Counted from the stretch's first letter, positions 1-9,994 are shown. The stretch is 34,092 bases of DNA from Aphelenchoides besseyi (GCA_024699855.1 JAMPIQ010000023.1:1-34092), one strand, 5' to 3'. Made by a program: numbers and translations. Notes: generated by a model not told the origin, from the letters alone.

Positions 1-1
1 C

Positions 2-631
2 GCCGGCAAAGCTTATGAACGCAGCCCCAAGGATAAATCGGTCGGCATGAATTATGCCAGCGTGCTGATGATGACCGGCAAGAACACACAGGCTCTCGCC
101 GTCATGCAGCAGATCGCCATCGCCAATCCGGCCGACCGCGATGTCCTTGCCGCCTATGGCAAATCGCAGGCCGCCGCCGGCCAGCTGGAACAGGCGCTTT
201 CGACCATCCAGCGTGCACAGACGCCGGACCGGCCCGACTGGAGGCTTTATTCCGCCGAGGGCGCCGTGCTCGATCAGCTTGGACGCTCGAACGAGGCGCG
301 TTCCCGCTACAGGCAGGCGCTTGACCTGAAGCCGAACGACCCGAGCGTGTTGTCCAACCTCGGCATGTCCTATGTCCTGTCGAGCGATCCGCGCACTGCC
401 GAAACATATCTGCAATCTGCCATCGCCCAGCCGGGCGCCGATAGCCGCGTTCGCCAGAACCTCGCGCTCGTGGTCGGTCTACAGGGCCGCTTTGCCGAAG
501 CCGAGCGCATCGCGGTTCAGGAACTCTCGCCACAGCAGGCACAGGCAAACCTCACCTATCTGCGTGCCATGCTTTCGCAGCAGAACTCCTGGCAGCAACT
601 GGCGAAAAAGGACGGCAAGCCGGCTGGTTGA
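2..631 (+). CDS. TPR-repeat protein, TadD-like pilus assembly factor (5' partial)
   Basis: The reading frame is open from base 2, so the gene begins upstream of the window and the ATG at 47 is internal. The visible part, about 209 residues, is helical and contains tetratricopeptide repeats; the clearest is near residues 95-130, with the pattern A-x-x-x-Y-x-x-A-L-x-L-x-P-N and N-L-G-x-S-Y. TPR proteins of the TadD type are periplasmic or lipoprotein partners of the secretin in Flp pilus machines. It lies tail-to-tail with the ctp genes, 72 bases from ctpI. The family call is good; the TadD role is inferred from position, because any signal peptide or lipobox lies outside the window. Confidence 0.75.
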   Translation, partial: AGKAYERSPKDKSVGMNYASVLMMTGKNTQALAVMQQIAIANPADRDVLAAYGKSQAAAGQLEQALSTIQRAQTPDRPDWRLYSAEGAVLDQLGRSNEARSRYRQALDLKPNDPSVLSNLGMSYVLSSDPRTAETYLQSAIAQPGADSRVRQNLALVVGLQGRFAEAERIAVQELSPQQAQANLTYLRAMLSQQNSWQQLAKKDGKPAG

Positions 632-703
632 TACGCTTTCGCAGGTATAGAAGGGTTGCCCTGATCGAACGATTTCCGGTTTCGCTCCTGCGCGTTTCCG
701 TCG

Positions 704-1690
704 TTAGAACGTGTCGGCGACACGAATGCCGGCAGGCCCGAGAATAACGGCGATGAGAACCGGCAGGAAGAACACTATCATCGGTACAGTCAGTTTGGGC
801 GGCAGCGCTGCGGCCTTTTTCTCAGCTTCATTCATTCGCTCGTCTCGACCTTCCTGCGCCAGAACACGCAGAGCCTGTGCGAGCGGCGTGCCATATCGTT
901 CCGCCTGGATGAGGGCCTGCACCACGCTTTTGACACCGTCCAGTTGTGTGCGCATACCAAAATTCTCAAGCGCGACACGCCTGTCCTGAAGGAAGGACAA
1001 TTCCGCTGTCGTCAGGATCATTTCTTCCGCAAGTTCAGGCGACTGTTCTCCCATCTCTTCCGCCACGCGGCGCATGGCCGCTTCCATCGAAACACCGGAT
1101 TCGATGCAGATCAGCATGAGATCAAGTGCATCTGGCCAAGCCCGCTTGATCGAGACCTGTCGCTTGGTCATGCGGTTAGAAACGTAGATATTGGGAGCAT
1201 AAAAGCCGATATAGCCGAAAAGAAGAACGGCCATCAGTCGAATGAAGAAGGCTTTATCCGCAAGATTTCCGAGAACGAAAATCCAGGTGAATGCGACGGC
1301 CAGAAAAATGAACGGCAATATGAATCGGGCGGCAAGAAATGTATTAAGCGCATTTTGCGAACGAAAACCGGCCGCTCGCAGCTTGTTCATTGTGTTCTTG
1401 TCGGCGAGCGCTTCCTGGAGATTGAATTTTTCGACGATTCGCCGTGCGGACTTGTTGTTGTTGCCACGCAGGGAGGCCTTGCCGTCTCTGGTTGCAGTTG
1501 CCAGACGCTCGCGCTCGCGGCTGCGAATAAGTTCCCGTTCGGACGATACGGCCTTCATTCGCTTGGCAAAGTCCTTTCGTTCGAAGAAAGGCGTAATGAG
1601 CGTATAAAGGGTGGCGAAAACCGCCACTGTTACAAGAATCGCAATTATAGTTTGCGGATTTGTCAGGTCTGAAAGGAGATTTCCTGTCAT
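704..1690 (-). CDS. ctpI: TadC-type Flp pilus inner-membrane platform protein
   Basis: This 328-residue protein is intact. It has an N-terminal membrane helix (about residues 14-34), two further hydrophobic segments near 115-135 and 148-168, a T2SSF (GspF-like) domain containing the pattern W-P-D-A-L-D-L-M-x-x-C-I-E-S-G, and a C-terminal helix near 305-322. In Tad systems TadB and TadC form the inner-membrane platform that couples the TadA ATPase to pilus polymerisation. It is the last gene of the minus-strand ctp set and starts 9 bases after ctpH ends, which suggests co-transcription. Family and order make the call firm; the symbol follows Agrobacterium ctp naming. Confidence 0.9.
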   Translation of the reverse strand: MTGNLLSDLTNPQTIIAILVTVAVFATLYTLITPFFERKDFAKRMKAVSSERELIRSRERERLATATRDGKASLRGNNNKSARRIVEKFNLQEALADKNTMNKLRAAGFRSQNALNTFLAARFILPFIFLAVAFTWIFVLGNLADKAFFIRLMAVLLFGYIGFYAPNIYVSNRMTKRQVSIKRAWPDALDLMLICIESGVSMEAAMRRVAEEMGEQSPELAEEMILTTAELSFLQDRRVALENFGMRTQLDGVKSVVQALIQAERYGTPLAQALRVLAQEGRDERMNEAEKKAAALPPKLTVPMIVFFLPVLIAVILGPAGIRVADTF

Positions 1691-1699
1691 CGGTGACCC

Positions 1700-2704
1700 T
1701 CAAATATCGAAATTGATCATTTGACGCATGATGAAAATTCCGATGAGCATCCATAGCCCGGATGCACCCAGAATGATGTGCCCGCGCATATCCGTGAAGA
1801 GGACCGCGAGATAGTCGGGCGACGTGAAGTGCACCAGCAGCATCACAATGAAAGGCAATGCGCCGATAATGACGGCCGACGCTTTTGCCTCCATCGATAG
1901 AGCGTTCACTTTGGCGCGCATTTTCTTTCGGTCACGCAATACCTTTGAAAGGTTGGATAATGCCTCCGAAAGATTGCCGCCCGCCTGTGCCTGGATATTG
2001 ATGACGGTGCTGAAGAAGCTGACTTCGAAAAGCGGCATGGTCAGCATCATACGCTCTATCCCTTGGGGAATCCCGATACCAACCTGCTGCGCATCTACGA
2101 CCCGCTGAAACTCTGTTTTCACCGGCTCCTGACCATCGGACGCGATCAGTCGCACGGCGTCGTTCAGCGGCAATCCGGATTTGATTGAGCGGCACATGAC
2201 ATCCAGCGCATTGGGAAATTCCTCAAGGAATTTTTTCTGCCGGCGCTTGAGGATGAACGCCAATACCCAACGGGGCAGCCCTAAAGCAACTACTGCGCCT
2301 ATGAGCAGGGCGGTTATTAATGATAGATCATATAGAAGCGCGATGAGAGTGGCGAGAGCCGAAGCACCTGCGCTCAGGAGATGAAACTGCCGAACGGAGA
2401 TTGCCAGCCCAGCCTGCACCAGTTTATCGCGCAGGCTCACATTCTTCGCTTTTTTCGCCTTTTCATTTTGTTTCTTTTCCATATCCCGCAGGCTGTCCTG
2501 CATGGATTTGCGGCGCTTGCTGAGTTCCTGGACCCGATCGCGTGCAGCTTTGATATTTACGTGATCCGTCTCTGCCGCCTGCACCCGCTTGAAACGGCTT
2601 GTGGTCTTTTTCTCGACCTCTATCTGCTGGAAAAGAAAGACGTAGGCGAGTGCTCCTGCCGAGATGGCGACAAGTACGGCCAGTAACGCTATTGTCGGGT
2701 CCAT
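1700..2704 (-). CDS. ctpH: TadB-type Flp pilus inner-membrane platform protein
   Basis: This intact 334-residue protein has an N-terminal membrane helix (about residues 5-27), then a charged Lys/Arg-rich coiled stretch (about 30-90), paired hydrophobic segments around 100-150, a T2SSF domain with P-N-A-L-D-V-M-C-R-S-I-K-S-G-L-P near 165-180, and C-terminal helices near 275-330. It is the partner of TadC in the inner-membrane platform of the Flp pilus machine. It is followed after 9 bases by ctpI and preceded after 15 bases by ctpG, the usual tadA-tadB-tadC order. There is no frame problem. Confidence 0.9.
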   Translation of the reverse strand: MDPTIALLAVLVAISAGALAYVFLFQQIEVEKKTTSRFKRVQAAETDHVNIKAARDRVQELSKRRKSMQDSLRDMEKKQNEKAKKAKNVSLRDKLVQAGLAISVRQFHLLSAGASALATLIALLYDLSLITALLIGAVVALGLPRWVLAFILKRRQKKFLEEFPNALDVMCRSIKSGLPLNDAVRLIASDGQEPVKTEFQRVVDAQQVGIGIPQGIERMMLTMPLFEVSFFSTVINIQAQAGGNLSEALSNLSKVLRDRKKMRAKVNALSMEAKASAVIIGALPFIVMLLVHFTSPDYLAVLFTDMRGHIILGASGLWMLIGIFIMRQMINFDI

Positions 2705-2719
2705 GGCAGTCGCTTTCCC

Positions 2720-4193
2720 TTAGGATGTCTTTTCCATCTCATCGAGCGCGGCTGCCAGGCGTTTCTCTTCGCCGTAATAGCGTGCACGATCCCAGAAATT
2801 GGGCTTGCTGATGCCGGTCGATACGTGCCTGCCGATCAGCTTGCCGTTCGCATCTTCGCCTTCGATTTCGTATCGCATCAGATCCTGCGTGACGATGACA
2901 TCGCCTTCCATACCGATCACTTCCGTAATCTGGGTTATCCGGCGCGAGCCGTCACGCAGACGCGCTGCCTGAATGACGACATCGATCGATCCCGAAATGA
3001 TTTCACGCACGGTCTTGGCCGGCAGGGTGAAGCCGCCCATGGCGATCATCGATTCGATACGGCTGAGGCATTCGCGTGGCGTATTGGCGTGCAGCGTTCC
3101 CATCGAACCGTCGTGACCGGTGTTCATGGCCTGGAGAAGGTCGAAAACTTCCGGTCCGCGCACTTCGCCGACGATGATGCGTTCGGGCCGCATGCGAAGG
3201 CAGTTCTTGACGAGATCGCGCATTGTGATCTCGCCTTCCCCTTCGATATTGGGCGGACGCGTTTCGAGCCTCACCACATGCGGTTGCTGCAGCTGCAGTT
3301 CGGCGGTGTCTTCACAGGTGATGACGCGTTCATCCTTGTCGATGAAGCTCGTCAGGCAGTTAAGAAGCGTCGTCTTACCCGAGCCGGTGCCGCCCGAGAT
3401 AACGACATTGCAGCGGACGCGACCGATGATCTTGAGCAATGTAGCGCCTTCCGGCGTGATCGCTCCGAAACGTACGAGCTGGTCGAGTGTCAGCTTGTCC
3501 TTCTTGAATTTTCGGATCGTCAGCGCCGGACCGTCGATGGCAAGCGGGTGGAGCGATGACGTTGACGCGCGATCCATCCGGAAGGCGGGCGTCGCATATC
3601 GGGCTCGACTCATCCACGCGTCGGCCGACCTGGCTGACGATGCGCTGGCAGATGGAAAGCAACTGCGCATTGTCACGAAAACGGATATCGGATTCGATGG
3701 TCTTGCCGCCGACTTCGATGAAGGTCTGGCCGGAACCGTTGACCATGATATCGGCAATGTCGTCGCGTGCGAGAAGCGGCTCCAGCGGCCCGTAACCAAG
3801 AACGTCGTTGCAGATATCTTCGAGCAGCTCTTCCTGCTCGGCAATCGACATGGCGAAATTCTTGATCGTGATAATGTCGTTGACGATATCGCGAATTTCC
3901 TCGCGCGCGCTTTCCGCGTCGAGCTTGGCGAGCTGCGAAAGGTCGATCGTATCGATAAGCGCGGAAAATACCTGGCTCTTGGTATTGTAGTAGTCTTCCG
4001 TGCGGGCGCGTTTTCTCTGCGCGAGCGGTGCACTTGCGGTTGCTTGACGCACCACCGGTGATTGGCCGGGTTCAAGAGTGTCAAGTGCAGCAGAACGAGG
4101 TTCAGGCGCCGCCGTTACCTGCATGGGCACAGGTGCAGCAAGATCCGGCTTCGTGCTTCTGGCTGGGCCTTCAGGCCCGCGTTTTCCGAACAT
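2720..4193 (-). CDS. ctpG: TadA/CpaF-type secretion ATPase (one frame break)
   Basis: This is the hexameric cytoplasmic ATPase that powers Flp pilus extension. A P-loop G-G-T-G-S-G-K-T-T, an Asp box (T-C-E-D-T-A-E-L), a Walker B region (I-I-V-G-E-V-R-G-P-E) and a His box (T-L-H-A-N-T-P-R-E-C) are all present. The N-terminal half, from the start at 4193, contains Y-G-P-L-E-P-L-L and the Asp-Ile-Met-Val-Asn-Gly stretch typical of CpaF. The frame changes inside the GGG run at 3546-3548; with one base fewer, the two halves join as V-I-A-P-P-L-A-I-D-G, giving about 490 residues. The long frame that runs to 4084 is out of frame at its N-terminus. The break looks like a sequencing error. Confidence 0.88.
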
Positions 4194-4226
4194 CGGCGTT
4201 TCCGTCTAAGGACGCAGGCAGAAGGC

Positions 4227-5516
4227 CTACTTGCGCTTGAGAATATTCTTCAGTTTTTCCAGACCGCCGCGCCTGCTTTTGCGCAGCACGGAGCGGCCGG
4301 TGATGGTATGGGCGATTTGCGAAAAGGTTTCCGCCGTCTGGGATTTTTTTTTCATCCATCTCGCTGATCATGCGTCCGCTATTGGCGGCGTTTCCGAACA
4401 ATTGTGCGTCGAATGGGATAATCGCAATCGGCTCGATTTCCAGCGGCTCAAGGAAGTCCGCCGGCGCGATTTCCGGACGCTTGGGCATGCCGACCTGATT
4501 GAGAACGAGGTGCGGCAATTTATCGTTGGGTCTCAGCTTGATGAGAGCGTCGAAGAGATTCTTCGTATTGCGCAGATTTGCGAGATCGGGAACCGCCGTT
4601 ATGACCACCTCATCGGCTTCCGCAAGGACTGCGCGCGTCCAGTCGCACCACTGGTGTGGAAGATCGAGAACCGCAACCGGGGCACTGCGCTGCAAAACCT
4701 CGAGGATCGGCAGAAAAGCCTGACGATCGAGATCGTAGGTTCTGTCGAGAAGAGACGGTGCCGCCAAAAGCGACAGATGATCGGAACATTTCGTCAAAAA
4801 GACGGTCGAGAAATACCTCGTCCAGCCGCTCCGGCGAAAAAGACCGCTTCAGCCATGCCCTGGGCAGGGTCCTGATCGAAATCGATATTCGCCGTTCCAT
4901 AGGCAAGATCCATATCCGCCAGAATGGTTTCCGTGGAGAAAAGACTCGAAATGCCGAAGGCGCAATTATGCGCGATGGTCGATGAACCTACGCCGCCCTT
5001 GGCACCAATGAAGGCGATGTTGCGGCCCAGCGGCTCCGCTTCCGGATCGACGAAGATCGCGGCGATCGAAGCCAGGAGATCGGCCATATTGACCGGAGCT
5101 ACGAGATATTCGGAAATGCCGTTGCGGATGAGATCGCGATAAAGCGTGATGTCGTTGTGTCGGCCGACAATGATGACACGCGTGGAGGGATCACAAACTT
5201 CCGCCAGGGGCGCGAGATCGTCCAGCAGCGAGGCGGTTGAGCTTGCCGTTTCAAGAACGATGAGATTGGGCGTGGGCGACGTGGAAAACATCGTGGCTGC
5301 CGCATTGATATCGCCCTTGGTCACCCGCAGGGTAACCTTGCTCATGCGCCGGTCGCTGGACAATCCGTCCATGACGCCTTGCATGTTGTCGCTGACGCAG
5401 AAAGCGTGAACGGAAATGCGGGGCAGGGGGCGCAGGCGATCCATATCCGAAGCGCGCACGGGCGGCTCGGCTTCCCCGCCGCCGCTAGGTTTGATATCGT
5501 ATTCTACAGCGCTCAT
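4227..5516 (-). CDS. ctpF: TadZ/CpaE-type pilus localisation ATPase (three frame breaks)
   Basis: The N-terminal half (about residues 35-145) resembles an atypical receiver domain. The C-terminal half is a MinD/ParA-like ATPase whose P-loop reads A-K-G-G-V-G-S-S, with Ser in place of the usual final Thr. CpaE/TadZ proteins position the Tad machine in the cell. Three breaks fall in homopolymers: AAAAA at 4837-4841, AAAAA at 4796-4800 and a nine-T run at 4344-4352. Removing one base from each gives one protein of about 428 residues ending in a basic tail just before ctpG. The gene starts at 5516 and lies between ctpE and ctpG, as in other Tad loci. Confidence 0.85.
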
Positions 5517-5551
5517 CGTCTATCCTGCCGTGACAAATTTTTGGGTCTGCA

Positions 5552-6245
5552 TCAATCTGTTGCCGCGGTCGAAGTCTTGCCGCGATAGGTGTCGATGACG
5601 ACCGCGCGGCGCTCGGCATCGATCGGGCTCATGCCACGCGGGCCGACCAGATCCATGGGATTGGCGATCTGCGCTGCGAGATTGCTTTGGGACGCGCACC
5701 CGAAATTGTACCAGTTCTTATTGGCGAAGGTATTGTCCGAGAGATCCTCTGGCCATTGGCCGCACTGACCGGTCATGGCGGTAACGGCGACATAGCTCAA
5801 ACGGATGGGAGAGGCGTCGCCATTGGGGGAAGCGGCATAACGCGTCTCCATGATCTTGCCCGGCGCCACACCCGCGCCGGAAAGCGTCGAGCGAATCTGT
5901 TTCGCCATTCGCGATGCGGCCGCCGAGTTGGCCGATCCCGACGGCGTCTGAATATTGATGATCCCGGTGGACATCGACGCATAATTCTGGGCAAAGCCGC
6001 GGACATTATCCGCCATCGCTGTGGTCAGCCGACTGTCGCTGGCCGAGACCGGAATATCCAGCGAATGCTCCGCTTCCGACAGGGGTAATCGGGTGGCGTG
6101 TGCGATAATCGTCGGGAATGGCGTTGGTGGTCATCGGATCGCGTGCGCAACCCTGCAACAGGCCGGCGGCAAGCGCGGCAACGACGACGAGGCCGGTCCG
6201 TCTTCCGGAAAGGTAGGGGGAAAAGGAGGAATAGGGTTCCTTCAT
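5552..6245 (-). CDS. ctpE: CpaD-type pilus assembly lipoprotein (one frame break)
   Basis: The ATG at 6245 gives a basic start, a hydrophobic segment and a lipobox L-L-Q-G-C about 30 residues in, so the product is probably an outer-membrane or periplasmic lipoprotein. The rest has the CpaD pattern, with C-G-Q-W-P and N-F-G-C-A-S-Q-S-N-L-A-A-Q-I-A-N-P. CpaD proteins assist the secretin of the Flp pilus. The frame breaks in GGGG at 6082-6085; with one G fewer, the reading continues as H-P-I-T-L-S-E-A-E and gives about 230 residues. An in-frame ATG at 6305 overlaps the end of ctpD by 4 bases, but 6245 leaves a normal signal sequence. Confidence 0.85.
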
Positions 6246-6301
6246 GACGTTTCCTGCCCTGACCGGGCTTGCTGTGAAGAGGGGATTTTGTGTGCGTGTC
6301 G

Positions 6302-7886
6302 TCATTTGTAGATGAACCCCACTGACCCCTGATAGGGCGCGGCCTGAACCTGATCCTTGCGGCCATAGACCTTGTTGACGCGGTTCATGAAATACATGGC
6401 AGCGTCGTTTTCCGGATTGAAGTTATCATCTGGCCGGGCGATCTGATTGCGGGCAACGGGCCGCACCAGATAGGGCGTTGCGATAATGACCAGTTCGGTT
6501 TCGTTGCGCAGGAAGTCCTTGCTGCGGAAAAGCGTGCCGAAAATCGGGATTTTCGACATGCCCGGAAGCCCGGACATTGCCTGGCGGATATTGTCCTGAA
6601 CGAGACCTGCAATCACGATCGAACCGCCAGAGGGAAGCTCGACCGTTGTGGATGTTTCACGCTTGCGGACAGACATGTAGGTCGAACCTGGAATGCCTCG
6701 CCCGTAGTTTCCGGTGACGACATTGCCTTCATAAGTCGGTTCAGACACGTTGGTCTCGATCTTGAGACTTATCCTGCCGGGCGAAAGCACAACGGGCCTG
6801 AAGTTCAAAGTGATGCCGTAGTCGACTGTTTCCATCTCGCGTTTGATGAGATTGGAATTCGTTTCCTTGTCGAACGAAACCTCCTGTTCTGCAGAAATCC
6901 GGAAGTCTCCCCCCACATAAAATTTTGCCTGCTCCCCGGAAATTGCCGTCAGGCTTGGTTCCGCCAATGTACGCATGACGCCAGCCTGCTCCATGGCGTT
7001 GAGGTAGGAGGCGAATCTGAGAGAGCCTGAACCTATCGCACCGCTGGCGATCCGGGACGCACCGTCGATCGCGTTGCCAAGGTTGGACGGATTTGCGAAT
7101 TCGAAACCGTTGCCGCTTGTTGAACTGCTGATGGAGCCGTTGAAGCCGAGTTGCTTTAGAACCTGTCTGCTTACTTCGGCGACGGTGACCTTCAGCGTCA
7201 CCTGATCTTCACCTTCGATCGTCAGCATGTTGACGATTTGCGATACCTGTCGGCGCTCGGCAAAAATCGCCGCATCGCCGCCATTGTCGCCGCCCGTCAA
7301 CGATATATTGCGGGTGGTGGCCTCACCGCCTTTTAGAAAGGCGTCGGCAAGTTGAACGGCGCGTGCGGAGTCCTGAGGTGTGCGCACGGATCCCGTAAGA
7401 ACGATGTTGTCCGAGACGATTTCCACCTTGATGTCCGACTCCGGAATGAAACGGCGGATATTCGCCTCGAGCCCGGAGATGTCCCTCTCTACTTCCAGAT
7501 CGAGACTGACGATTTCCCGGCCACCCTCACCAAAAATGAAAATGTTGGTCTGTCCTACCGTTTTACCGAAAAGATAAATACGTCTGGACGTGCGGGTGAC
7601 GGGCATCGGCAAGACTCGGATCGGCAACGAGAATGTCGTGTGCATCTTCGGGCAGGTCGATGACCAACGCCTTGTTTAAACCCAGCTTTAAGCGCTTGCG
7701 AATGCCTGTGCCGCTTTCGGTAATCCGCACGATGCTTGTGCTTTGCGCCTCCGCTTCGCTGACGTGCAGAAACTTGGGGGAATGCTGGCCGGGAAGGCCT
7801 GAAAAGGCCAGGCAGAATGCGAGCCCACCCGCCATCGATGAACGCAGGCGTTGGTTGAGACGATTTGTCATGAGCCTTCCGGTCAT
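6302..7886 (-). CDS. ctpD: CpaC/RcpA-type outer-membrane secretin (one frame break)
   Basis: This gene encodes the outer-membrane secretin channel of the Flp pilus. After a signal sequence comes the secretin N-terminal domain (about residues 50-125), a BON-like segment with V-L-T-G-S-V, and the C-terminal secretin domain containing V-E-L-P-S-G-G-S-I-V-I-A-G-L and T-E-L-V-I-I-A-T-P-Y-L-V. The frame breaks in GGG at 7601-7603; removing one base joins the halves as L-A-D-A-V-T-R-T and gives about 527 residues. The start at 7886 overlaps the ctpC stop by 4 bases (ATGA), which points to translational coupling. Confidence 0.9.
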
Positions 7887-8689
7887 TGTGATGCTCCTTG
7901 ACCGCTCTTCACGATCGAGCCGGATTTGATCACTTGAATTTCCGGCTGTCCGGAGCCGCCGCTGAGAAGATGGCCAGCCGAAAGCGTATCGTTTTCCTGC
8001 GCATCGGCGACGGAGCGCAAAGCAAGCGTGAGACGGTCCGCCATTTGCTGCGCCACCGTTATGATCTTCGCCTGTTCCGGTGTGAGTTCGAGCGTGGCGG
8101 TTGCGCCGACCACCGCCGACGTTCCGTCCTCGCCTTCCTTGATCTGCTGATCGATTGCCAGGACACGAACATTGTTCAAAACATTTTCGGTCAGAAAGTT
8201 ATTATTGTCGCCCTTGCGGACCATGATCACATCGACCCGGTCATTCGGCAGCACGAAACCGCCTGCGCCTGTCGAGACGGAAATCTCGGTGGCGACAGCG
8301 CGTTTCCCGGCCGGCAAAAGGGAGGACATGATGCGCGTGCTGGAATCGACCACTTTTTCCGGCCGTATCGGCTCACCTTCGAACAGAGGCAGCCGCACGA
8401 CCGCACCGGTGAGTTCGGTGATGGCGTCAGGCCTTTTCGCTTCCGTTATGAAACTGCCGACCACATTGCCCTGTGGCCAGGGTGTCCAGCGCACGGAACT
8501 GTCGTTCAGGCGGCTACCGACGGGCAGATTGACCGAAGAGACGAGAACGTTGACCGTCGGTTCTTTCTGGATGATCGTTTCTGCTTTTTCGATGACCTGC
8601 TTCGTGCCGGAAATCTGCATGGCGACTAGGCCGGCAAGACCGGCGGCCACCAGAGCAACGGAAAGGATAACGATACGCGACGGTTTCAT
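7883..8689 (-). CDS. ctpC: CpaB/RcpC-type pilus assembly protein, SAF domain
   Basis: This intact 268-residue protein has an N-terminal membrane anchor (about residues 7-26), a SAF domain near 45-110 (L-P-V-G-S-R-L, then G-A-V-V-R-L-P-L-F-E-G-E-P-I) and an RcpC/CpaB region with L-P-N-D-R-V-D-V-I-M-V near 150. CpaB proteins are periplasmic partners of the secretin in Flp pilus biogenesis. It heads the ctpC-to-ctpI group: a 113-base gap separates it from ctpB, and that gap holds a CtrA-type site. Its stop overlaps the ctpD start. Confidence 0.9.
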   Translation of the reverse strand: MKPSRIVILSVALVAAGLAGLVAMQISGTKQVIEKAETIIQKEPTVNVLVSSVNLPVGSRLNDSSVRWTPWPQGNVVGSFITEAKRPDAITELTGAVVRLPLFEGEPIRPEKVVDSSTRIMSSLLPAGKRAVATEISVSTGAGGFVLPNDRVDVIMVRKGDNNNFLTENVLNNVRVLAIDQQIKEGEDGTSAVVGATATLELTPEQAKIITVAQQMADRLTLALRSVADAQENDTLSAGHLLSGGSGQPEIQVIKSGSIVKSGQGASQ

Positions 8690-8778
8690 GCTCGATCCTT
8701 GAGGGAATCAGATTCTTGTCCCGTCAGGATGGCGCGCGATTGGTATAATTATGGTTAATATTATGCCTGGATTTGTAG

Positions 8779-8794
8779 TTAACCGATACTTAAC
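8779..8794. promoter_or_regulatory. Candidate CtrA-binding site upstream of ctpC
   Basis: TTAA at 8779-8782, seven bases, then TTAAC at 8790-8794 match the alphaproteobacterial CtrA consensus TTAA-N7-TTAAC. The site is about 90 bases upstream of the ctpC start, in the gap after ctpB. CtrA controls pilus genes in Caulobacter; control here is inferred. Confidence 0.5.
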
Positions 8795-8802
8795 GCTCAA
8801 TG

Positions 8803-9318
8803 TTACTCAAGAAGGCCCGCAATGGCTGCCTTGACAAGTGGTGTTTCCCCATAGGTTAGAAGACCAGCTACCGCTATGCCGATACCGTAAGGGATTTTTT
8901 TTGCCACCAGCAGGGAATCTGGCACCGGAATGCCGGCCGCCATGATTTCTCTTGAGCGTGTTCGCAAAAGAAGGATGCCGACCGTCAAAGCACCGCCGAT
9001 AAATGTCACCGCAAGTAGAAACTCGATGACGGAGATGTTGAAGCCATACCAGATCGCTGCGGCGGTCAAGAGTTTCGCATCTCCCCCGCCCATGACATTG
9101 GCGGCAAAGAGCGCAAAACAGGCGGCAAAAACTGCAGTGCCAGCGGCAAAACTAAGGGCAAAAGTTTGCCAGTCCATGCCTGAAACGGGCGCGACGATTA
9201 TAAAGGAAAATAACAGGATGAGCGGTATCCTGTTGGGAATCGTCATGGTAAAGAGGTCGTTCAGCGCGGCGAAGCTGAGACATAATGGAAGTATAAGGAA
9301 TATCGCCGCAACTGTCAT
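8803..9318 (-). CDS. ctpB: CpaA/TadV-type prepilin peptidase (A24 family)
   Basis: This small, intact integral membrane aspartic peptidase of 171 residues has five or six hydrophobic segments. The first catalytic Asp lies in L-N-D-L-F-T-M-T-I-P-N-R (about residues 20-31) and the second in the G-G-G-D-A-K-L-L motif (about 74-81), the G-x-G-D signature of the family. It lacks the long N-terminal methylase domain of PilD enzymes, as is normal for TadV/CpaA. It should cleave the pilin CtpA, encoded 83 bases upstream, and perhaps pseudopilins encoded elsewhere. Confidence 0.9.
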   Translation of the reverse strand: MTVAAIFLILPLCLSFAALNDLFTMTIPNRIPLILLFSFIIVAPVSGMDWQTFALSFAAGTAVFAACFALFAANVMGGGDAKLLTAAAIWYGFNISVIEFLLAVTFIGGALTVGILLLRTRSREIMAAGIPVPDSLLVAKKIPYGIGIAVAGLLTYGETPLVKAAIAGLLE

Positions 9319-9401
9319 AATTTTTAAATCTACCTATGGTTACGGATTGTGTTGCGCCGACGATGGCCGGCGCAACACAATCAAATTCAGTATCAACTAA
9401 A

Positions 9402-9581
9402 TTACTCGTTTTTCTTCACGTTCATGTAGCTACCCAGGTTCGTGAACTGGGTGCTGAGCTTTGTGCCCAGAGTGGTGGCGCCGCCGATGATGGCGACAGA
9501 AATGAGCGCAGCAATCAGGCCGTATTCGATTGCAGTAGCACCGGATTCATCCTTGAGGAAACGAGCGAAAATCTTGGTCAT
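9402..9581 (-). CDS. ctpA: Flp-type major pilin
   Basis: This 59-residue Flp/Fap pilin starts at the ATG at 9581 and stops with TAA at 9402-9404. It has a short basic leader (M-T-K-I-F-A-R-F-L-K-D-E-S-G) followed by A-T-A-I-E-Y-G-L, the classic Flp processing site: cleavage after Gly14 leaves Glu at +5 and Tyr at +6. A hydrophobic helix follows (about 21-38), then a short polar tail ending in N-V-K-K-N-E. It is the structural subunit of the pilus and the first gene of the ctp locus. An SD-like AGGAGA lies 8 bases upstream of the start on the minus strand. Confidence 0.93.
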   Translation of the reverse strand: MTKIFARFLKDESGATAIEYGLIAALISVAIIGGATTLGTKLSTQFTNLGSYMNVKKNE

Positions 9582-9994
9582 AGGGTCTCTCCTAACTTGT
9601 GTTGGTTCAGCACGCCGACAACTGTTCTCCGTTGTTCGGTTGGGTTCAAACTACAGCGGGGCGATTTCCAAGCGCTTAAAAAAACGATTAACTCAAAGTA
9701 AACGGCAGGATGAGTTTCTCTTGGTAAATAAAAACAAAAAGTATTGTCTGCATTTTTATATTTGCTGATAAACAAATATATTCAGACGCTGGCCATTTCT
9801 CTCGTCCGGCTAAGTTTCGGTTGAAAGAGGCGAAGCTGTTCAATTTTGACGCGGGGCGAAGAGACATGAAAATATCAATACATTACGAATGGTTACCATC
9901 CTCGTTCCGGATTTCCGCCATTTAACGCTTCATTCACTAAAACCGCGCATTCTGTGGAGCAACAAAGTGCGGGTAGTGAGCAAGGGCCAAACGC
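9582..9994. promoter_or_regulatory. Divergent intergenic region between ctpA and the secretin-N-domain gene
   Basis: This 413-base AT-rich spacer has no convincing gene. It should hold the ctpA promoter on the minus strand and the promoter of the 9995 gene on the plus strand. About 95 bases upstream of ctpA, TTAA (9676) and TTAAC (9688) are separated by eight bases, one more than the CtrA consensus, so this is only a near match. A compound inverted repeat sits at 9746-9787. Confidence 0.6.
9746..9787. repeat. Compound inverted repeat in the ctpA upstream region
   Basis: TATATTTG at 9757-9764 and CAAATATA at 9773-9780 form perfect 8-base arms around an 8-base spacer. GTCTG (9746-9750) and CAGAC (9783-9787) form outer arms whose centre is shifted by two bases. 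It could be an operator or a weak AT-rich hairpin; no partner protein can be named. Confidence 0.45.

Noticed and set aside
944..1672. Long plus-strand open frame inside ctpI
   Set aside because: It is antisense to an intact TadC gene, has no family pattern, and is explained by high GC content.
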